Below, in pieces: positions 52,640 through 58,220 of a stretch of 58,220 bases of DNA. Positions within the stretch are counted from its first letter, which is position 1; every line of letters begins with the position of its first letter. Source of the DNA: Fragilaria crotonensis (taxonomy: Eukaryota > Bacillariophyta > Fragilariophyceae > Fragilariales > Fragilariaceae); contig JAKSYS010000387.1 in assembly GCA_022925895.1 (NCBI GenBank), positions 1 to 58,220 on the forward strand, read 5' to 3'. The notes beneath the pieces are model-generated. The model was not told where the DNA came from. It was given only the letters and a program-made list of their open reading frames with translations, and made no database searches. Made by a program: the position numbers and the translations under genes.

Positions 52640-54144
52640 TTACCATAGGAGGTTCGCTAATAACTCCTTCATTTTAGGACCAGGCATCAACTTCGTCAGG
52701 ATATCCGCGAGGTTTGAACGCGTATCCTCCTTAGCAATCTTGATGGTTCCTGCAGCTATTGCTTCACGGACTCTATGAAAGTTGATTGCGGCGTGCTTTT
52801 CTTCAGGGTCGACTCCGGCCGTGAATTCGTAACCACCGCTGAGTTGTCACAGAAGACTGCACACTCGTCAGGGATAGGCACGCCCATCATTCGCAGCTTA
52901 TATCTCAACCCTTCGATCATTTCGATTGCAATCCGCATCGCCAGTAGTTCCGATCCATAAGTTGAGGCTTCAACAGTGTTCTGCCTCTTGGAAAACCATA
53001 AAATCGGCGCACGATTGACAAAGATAATGATTCCTGAATGTGACCGACGTGTTTCCCTGCATCCAGCATGATCCGCATCAACAAAGCAGGTCATACATAC
53101 CTCTTTCCCTCTCGGTTGAGGCATGTTGGTTGGTATGGCTTCGGCGGCATCTGGGTAAAACTCGGACCAGTCGCACTTGACGAATCGTTTACTCCTATAA
53201 GTCGGCACCGTATCATCAAAAACCATCGTTGAACGCGAGTGTGTCTTCAGGTATGCGAAGATATGGAAGGCCTGCTCGAGATGCCCTTGTCGTGCGGATA
53301 CGAGGTACCGAGACAATATTGAAACAGGCATTAGGATATCAATCCTCCCGAGCTCACAGATCCACCGCAATATCCCGATTAACCCTTGGAAATAGTTCAA
53401 CTGCTTGCTCCCTAATTCAGGGGAAAGGTCAAGATCCGGCCGATAACCACTTGCTAGTGGCGTCCTTACGTTTGGCATAAGCCTCATGTCGGCCTCTGAG
53501 AGCTCGCGCTCGACATCTTTGATCGCCTTCGCCACGTACGACGAAGATTCAAATGCCCACCTTACCTTGTCTGGGTCATCGCTATTCGGGATGCGAAACT
53601 TCTTCACGTTTGCCCCAAGATAGGTGTCCGGCTCCTTTATGCTTCCGGGTTTCAGCGTAAAGCGTTTCCCGAGCGCGTCCATGAAGACGTTCGGGTCGAT
53701 TCCTTGGAACACAAGATCGTCCACATACGAGATCACGTATTCATAAATGTGGTCTCCGTTCGACTTTTTCGCGCTCCTCATCCAGAGATCGGGGTCGGCT
53801 TTTGACGAAATGAACCCAAGCTCTCGCAAGTTCATTGCAAGATAATCACGGAACGAACGTCCGCTCGAACGCAAACCATACAACGCCTTCGCAATGATAG
53901 CCTTTTTTCCATTATATTCGGGGCCAAGCTGATCTGTGAACTTTGTCCACACCTTCTCTTTGTTAGGCGCAGCTAAATAGGCGTTCTGAATGTCACATGA
54001 AAGGACGTCCAAGTCATTAAGCGCTGCCAAGAGAAAGAATAGTCTGACAGTATCTCTACTGACAACTGATGCGAATGTTTCCTCTTTCGTTGCTTCCGTC
54101 ATGCTGCCTCTCGCGACCAACCTTGCCTTCCTGGTCAAGTCCAT
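52640..54144 (-). pseudogene. pol: Copia F RT and RNase H, one frameshift
   Basis: Open from 54144: DLTRKARLVARG, FASVVSRDTVRLFF, DIQNAYLAAPNKEKVW, ALYGLRSSGRSF, the catalytic ISYVDDLVFQG (about 53720). RNase H: CFVDADHAGCRETRRS (Asp), YGSELLAMRIAIE (Glu), FCDNSAVV (Asp). A one-base change near 52800 (LKKSTPQ where A has LKKKHAA) breaks the frame shortly before the end; the homologous stop is at 52640-52642 after MKELLANLLW. Otherwise complete. Confidence 0.92.
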
Positions 54145-55400
54145 CTTGATATCGAAGACAAAATATGTTTCGACGAATGGAATCCAGGTGGTACCTGCGC
54201 GTCGTCAGTCTTGAGGAATTCGAAAGCAGGAAAGACGTTTCGTATCTCCTTCTCAATCGCCTTTTCCCAGAAGTCTGTCCCCGTTCTCTTGTCAATCGCT
54301 AATGCTTGGGCTACACTCTTTGGAAGCTCGAGTCCATATTTGTGAGTTACCGACCAGTATTTGGTTTTCACCTTCTTCAGAAGCCTTTCCCGTTTCTTTA
54401 AAACGAAGGGCACCCACCATCGGAATGCAGGTTCCTGCGTCAGCTTGTTCGCTACCGCGTAGTCCGCCACTTGTACCGGGTATGAGTCCTTTATGTCAGC
54501 AAGGGATACCCAGGTACTTGTGCCGTCTTTCCATTCGACTAACAGGCGCCATCCGCGAGTTGTACGCTTTGGTTTTGGGCCCGCCTTCGTCGAATAATAA
54601 GAATCTTCCTCGGATATCGCATCCGATGTCTTCTTGTGATCGATAATTTCCTGCATCAACAGGAGTTGTCGACCATTCTCATCAATCTGAGAATAAATGC
54701 ACTCGGCGATTAGGTTCGCCATATAAGTGTCTTCAGTCCCGTCCTCAAAACAAACGATGTATTCTCTCGTGTCAAGGATGGGATTCGGATTCGAGGATCC
54801 AATTGGCTTGCCGTCGCTATCACGTTTCCGACTTTTGACGGTGCCACGAAGCATTTCACCTCCCCTATCGGTGACGATCTGAGCGCTCAAGTATTTATCG
54901 AAAGCCTCGGGTGTGTATTCATCAGCGTCGGCCCGAAGCTTTGCAGCCTCATGTTCGTCAGCGTCATTCACATCCCCGAGTATCTCAACTTGTGGGAGCA
55001 CATCATTACCTAGCTCCGCAAACACCTCGTCGTTAGTCCGATCGTTTCCGATCTTTTCGTCAATCGACTTCAGCAACTCCTCGATATCCTCTCGCATGTC
55101 GGCCTTCTCTTCCGGGTCAGGGACCAAACTGTACTTCTCACGATAGGTTTGGCAGATTTTGGAAGGAGGAACACGGCGTCCCCTCCGCCATAGTCTTCTG
55201 CTGGCCCAAGCCAGCATGCCAATTCTCTCGTTGTCGCTATCAAGAAAAGCCACGACTTCATACCAGCCGTGCATGATGTACAGAGAGATGTCTGGCGTCC
55301 AACCGTGTACCTGTTCAAAGGCGCTCCTGCCATTCAGGTCGGATGTGAACCAGCAACAAAGGATCGGATCCTCGCGCATAAGTTCACCAAATAGTTCCAA
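54135..55400 (-). pseudogene. pol: Copia F integrase C-terminal part and linker
   Basis: Begins after a break near 55400. RSAFEQVHGWTPDISLYIMHGWYEVV is the integrase C-terminal extension; a mostly acidic linker contains DEYTPEAFDKYLSAQIVTDR, REYIVCFEDGTEDTYMANL and RGWRLLVEWKDGTSTWVSL. It overlaps the RT frame by 10 bases, indicating a shift at about 54140. The segment RGWRLLVEWKDGTSTWV is chromo-like in length, but I would not claim a domain. Confidence 0.85.
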
Positions 55401-55468
55401 AGCCGCCTCGGCGATTTCATTTTATCCTGTAACCTCCGTACCATCCTTTTAATTCCCTTATGTCCAAC

Positions 55469-56725
55469 TCAGCCTTGTTCTGGAATGGCGAATGGGGTTC
55501 GGTATACTTCGGATCGATTGAGTATTTCCGGATCCGTTTCTTCCATTCCCGCCACCCTCCATTGTCGTGTCGTTGTCGCAAAGCAATGTCTCAGGAATTC
55601 CAACCTTTTAACGAAATCGTCGAGCGCATAAATTGATTCGTTCTTCCTCTCCATCGGGTATACCTTCGCGAATCCACGGCCGTTTCCAATCACGTGGGCG
55701 TACCTTTGGGACTCCAGAGAAAGCACCTTGGGCTCCATTATGTCCGCATAAAACATCCCACCCATTCGCGGATAGCGTAGGTGCGCCATTTGCGTTTTGA
55801 ATCGCCGCGTTGCTGGGTTTGGTATGGATCGAACCCCTTTTTGTGTCGTCACATTAAGGGTTTTCTTCGCTGTCTCGATCCCAACCAACCATCGCTTGGC
55901 GACATTCTCGGGTGTCACTTCCGAAGTCACATCACCGGTTCGAATTGCATACACCTTTGTATCCGCTTCGTACGTTGTCAGTGCGGCGACACGTCTCAGT
56001 ATAGGGTCGTTGTCGAGCGTTCCGACTTCGTTCGCGGTCTCGATCTCAAACAAAGATTGTGTAGCTTCGAGGGTTCTTATGCAACTTTTGATTCTATGTT
56101 TATCGGACTTGGATCTGAGGACTTTTAAGCGCCGAGCTCGTAAAGTTGAAATTGTAGAATCGTCCGTCTTGGAATCCTCCTCCACGAGCGAGAGCGCGAA
56201 GTTACTAGGAATCCATTCGACGTCAGACGTCAGTTCGACATGGAGTGCGACATCGTCGAGTTCGGCTTGTGTCGGCAGTCGCGTGGTAAAACCAGCAATA
56301 ACGCCTTCGAGGTCAAAGGAATGGTCAAGGGCTCAGAGGGTACGAAGACCGAAGATCGAGTCGGGGGCATACTGTCTATGTCGTTCGTCGACATGCACAT
56401 CATTGTCTCGTAATTGGTTCGGAGAGAGGAGGGAGAAGCTTAGTGATTCACCGAAGAAAAGTGCCTCATTGATAATCAGAACAAATGTGGCGTTAGAAGT
56501 TGGACAGTCATATGCCGTTGCCACTGTTGCGATTGGTACCGTCTTTGATGGGTAATCAGGCGAGTACGCTTCAACCGTCGCGTTTCGCCCCGAGTATTCC
56601 AAGACGACGCAGTTGCCTCCAGCGACGCATGTGTCGGCGTGAGAATCCATTTCACACCTTCCCGCGCGATGGTCGCCTTTAGTGATCGCGTCATAGTCTA
56701 CGGCATACACAGCCCTTGATACCAT
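55469..56725 (-). pseudogene. pol: Copia F protease and integrase core
   Basis: Protease frame 56725-56333 has MVSRAVYAVDYDA, MDSHADTCVAGGNCVVLEY and FSLLSPNQLRDNDVHV. Frame 56185-55469 has TPENVAKRWLVGIETAKK, first Asp in FYADIMEPKV (about 55745). The second Asp lies at about 55580, where an indel moves the frame, and the Glu (NKAELDIRE) near 55455. Two frameshifts, near 56330 and 55600. Confidence 0.87.
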
Positions 56726-58125
56726 CGCGACAGTGTGTTCATGTCAGGCACTGTCCTTCTTCGCCTTCTTCTTATTGTGCGCACCGCGGCAATTCTTTCC
56801 GGCAGCGTCGTCAGCGCTCGAATCGTCTTCGTCCTCGTCACTCTCGTCCTTCTCCTTTTCTTATCCACCTCCTTTAGCACATCTTTAATCTGCTTCTTAA
56901 GGGCTGCCACTGACCTCTTCTTCCCCTTCGATTTCTTGCCGTCCTTATCCTTATTCCATGTTCTGAGCTGATCTTGCTGCTCTTGGGTGAGGAGGCGATA
57001 GATCTTCGGGGGATACCACTTGTTCTCCAACTTAAAGTTCTTTGGAAGTTTCCCTCCTTTTCCCTTCTGGTCGGATTTTTCTCCGCCGCTCTTCAATCCA
57101 GAGATGTTCCGCTCCTTACTCTTCTCAAGGGTAGCTCGATTTTCGACTGTCGTGGATAAGTACTGCTGACAGAGCTGAAAGTCATTCAACAGCTTCACAT
57201 CGCCCAGCACAACCGAAACGGCCGATTCCAATTTTGGATCGGTAATACCCTTTAAGAAATCTGCAACCTTTTTAGATTCCGGGACGGCCTCTGAGGGATC
57301 GCAATCAAGAATCTCGTTATGAGCTGTCTGATGGGTATTGATGAAGTCCTGGAATTTGTATTGGCGACGTGAACCCGAGTAAACGGCGTTGGAGATTGAC
57401 GCATACGCTTTGTTCTTGCGCGTAATCTTTGATGCCGTTCCCTCGCACTGTGTCTTTAAAGCCAAGTACGCCCTCCTCCCATCTTGAGACCTCTCGAATT
57501 TCTTAATGTACGACCATCCCTCACCGTTAACAGTAAACGACTTTAACTCGCGATAGAATCGGGGTTATCGATGTCGTAATCCCCGGAAAATAGTCGCCTC
57601 AATAAGGTATTCGGTTGGTGTACCGAAGTTTGCGGGAATCAGGGTTCATCTGGATTATCTCTCTCATTTCTAGCCAAGTAGATAAGAGGGATCTTTGCGC
57701 ACCCACGATCTGACGGAGGTAGTTCTGGAACGATTCGTTCCAGAGAGCCCACCAGTAAGCTTTTTCCAAAGCGTCCGGCTTCGATGCATCCTCATCCTTG
57801 GCGGCGTCTTTAAGCTCATTGTACTCCTGACATTTTGCCGTGAAGATCGCGACGTCTTCACCTGTGAAGTCATCAGCGTCTGCATCAAGTCCGGTGCGCT
57901 TCCTTTCATCTGCCCAGAAACGAAGTCCTTCAAATTCTTTAACGCCATGAATGGCATGTTGATTTGGGCCATGTTCCTAGGTGGATTCCTCATGACCGAA
58001 GTCGCCATCGAGTTCAACTCCGACTCTGTTGCAAGCAACAAGTCGTCTGGTGAGTTAAATCCTTGGCTTATAAGGTATCGGATGGTTTGGGCATTGAAGC
58101 CACAGAGCTCGAGGGCATTCTCCAT
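56698..58125 (-). pseudogene. gag: Copia F gag
   Basis: Start MENALELCGFNAQTIRYL at 58125, matching the family A start. 58125-57670 carries SPDDLLLATESELNSMATSV. Shifts near 57920 and 57570. 57465-56698 carries CEGTASKITRKNKAYASI, SGSRRQYKFQDFINTHQTAHN and DPSEAVPESKKVADFL and runs into a Lys/Arg tail. The tail frame overlaps the protease start (56725), so gag and pol may be joined by a frame change in an intact relative. Confidence 0.88.
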
Positions 58126-58220
58126 TGTGGTTAGTGGTCAAATAGCGCAAAAGCTCAAAAGTCGAAGAAGTGTGCAAACAAACAAGGTAGTGAGAGAGAA
58201 GCGAATCTTATAAATGTCGA

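Larger units (their letters stand above)
52262..58220 (-). mobile_element. Copia retrotransposon F, 5' end outside window
   Basis: Minus strand: 3' LTR 52262-52449, polypurine tract, RNase H, RT, integrase, protease, gag, and about 95 bp of leader to the window edge. Proteins align with family A throughout (same protease motif, YVDD, gag motifs) with many substitutions, so it is a sister family rather than another copy. The left target duplication would be TAGG (52258-52261) if 4 bp as in family A. Confidence 0.9.

Noticed and set aside
54400..54600. Chromodomain in the Copia F/A linker (RGWRLLVEWKDGTSTWV)
   Set aside because: The W-K-D-G-x-x-x-W pattern is suggestive, but the aromatic cage and the position after integrase do not clearly fit; left as linker.
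1..58220. Bacterial or phage accessory region with defence genes, CRISPR or IS elements
   Set aside because: Everything identifiable is eukaryotic retrotransposon; no operons, no ribosome-binding pattern and no regularly spaced repeats.

Overview
The window looks like repeat-rich intergenic DNA of a eukaryote, most plausibly a diatom or related microalga. The Copia proteins have the D-S-H-A-D-T protease motif, the gag layout and the YVDD reverse transcriptase I associate with diatom (CoDi-like) elements; this assignment is from memory of those families and no search was run. I see no host gene, tRNA, rRNA or CRISPR array. Nearly all of the 58 kb is retrotransposon, and most coding regions are broken by frameshifts, stops or insertions.

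Layout, left to right. (1) 1-5515: Copia copy A1 (+), its 5' part outside the window, inserted into the 3' LTR of Copia B. (2) 5516-12085: Copia B (-), with a 999-codon open frame covering integrase C-terminus, RT and RNase H. (3) 12086-12603: noncoding. (4) 12604-38498: one Ty3/gypsy element (-) with 386-bp LTRs at both ends. Two tyrosine-recombinase (YR) retrotransposons split its gag and integrase: YR1 (13724-27800) in integrase and YR2 (30498-37015) after the gag zinc knuckle. YR1 in turn carries full-length Copia A2 (16515-23051) inside its RT. (5) 38499-52261: an older element D (-) with a very long gag reading frame, split by Copia A3 (40964-50067). A3 has Copia E (41319-47711) inserted in its leader. 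(6) 52262-58220: Copia F (-), a sister of family A, running off the right edge.

The nesting gives a relative order: gypsy, then YR1, then A2; D, then A3, then E; B, then A1. Element boundaries are supported by target duplications (ACAC for A2, GCAA for A3, GGAAT for E) and, for A2 and A3, by the host reading frame resuming across the site.

The most interesting system is YR1. It has a complete A1-ORFs-B1-A2-B2 split-direct-repeat architecture (Ngaro/PAT type), a gag with a Cys/His finger, RT, RNase H and a recombinase whose first conserved His is Arg. YR2 is a second YR family with 158-bp identical terminal repeats and an intact His. Three otherwise different Copia families share the same putative primer-binding sequence. 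A paired-arm 14/15-mer motif occurs in two unrelated places, one of them beside the end of YR2. Many differences between copies of family A are one-base indels, so some frameshifts may be assembly error rather than decay.
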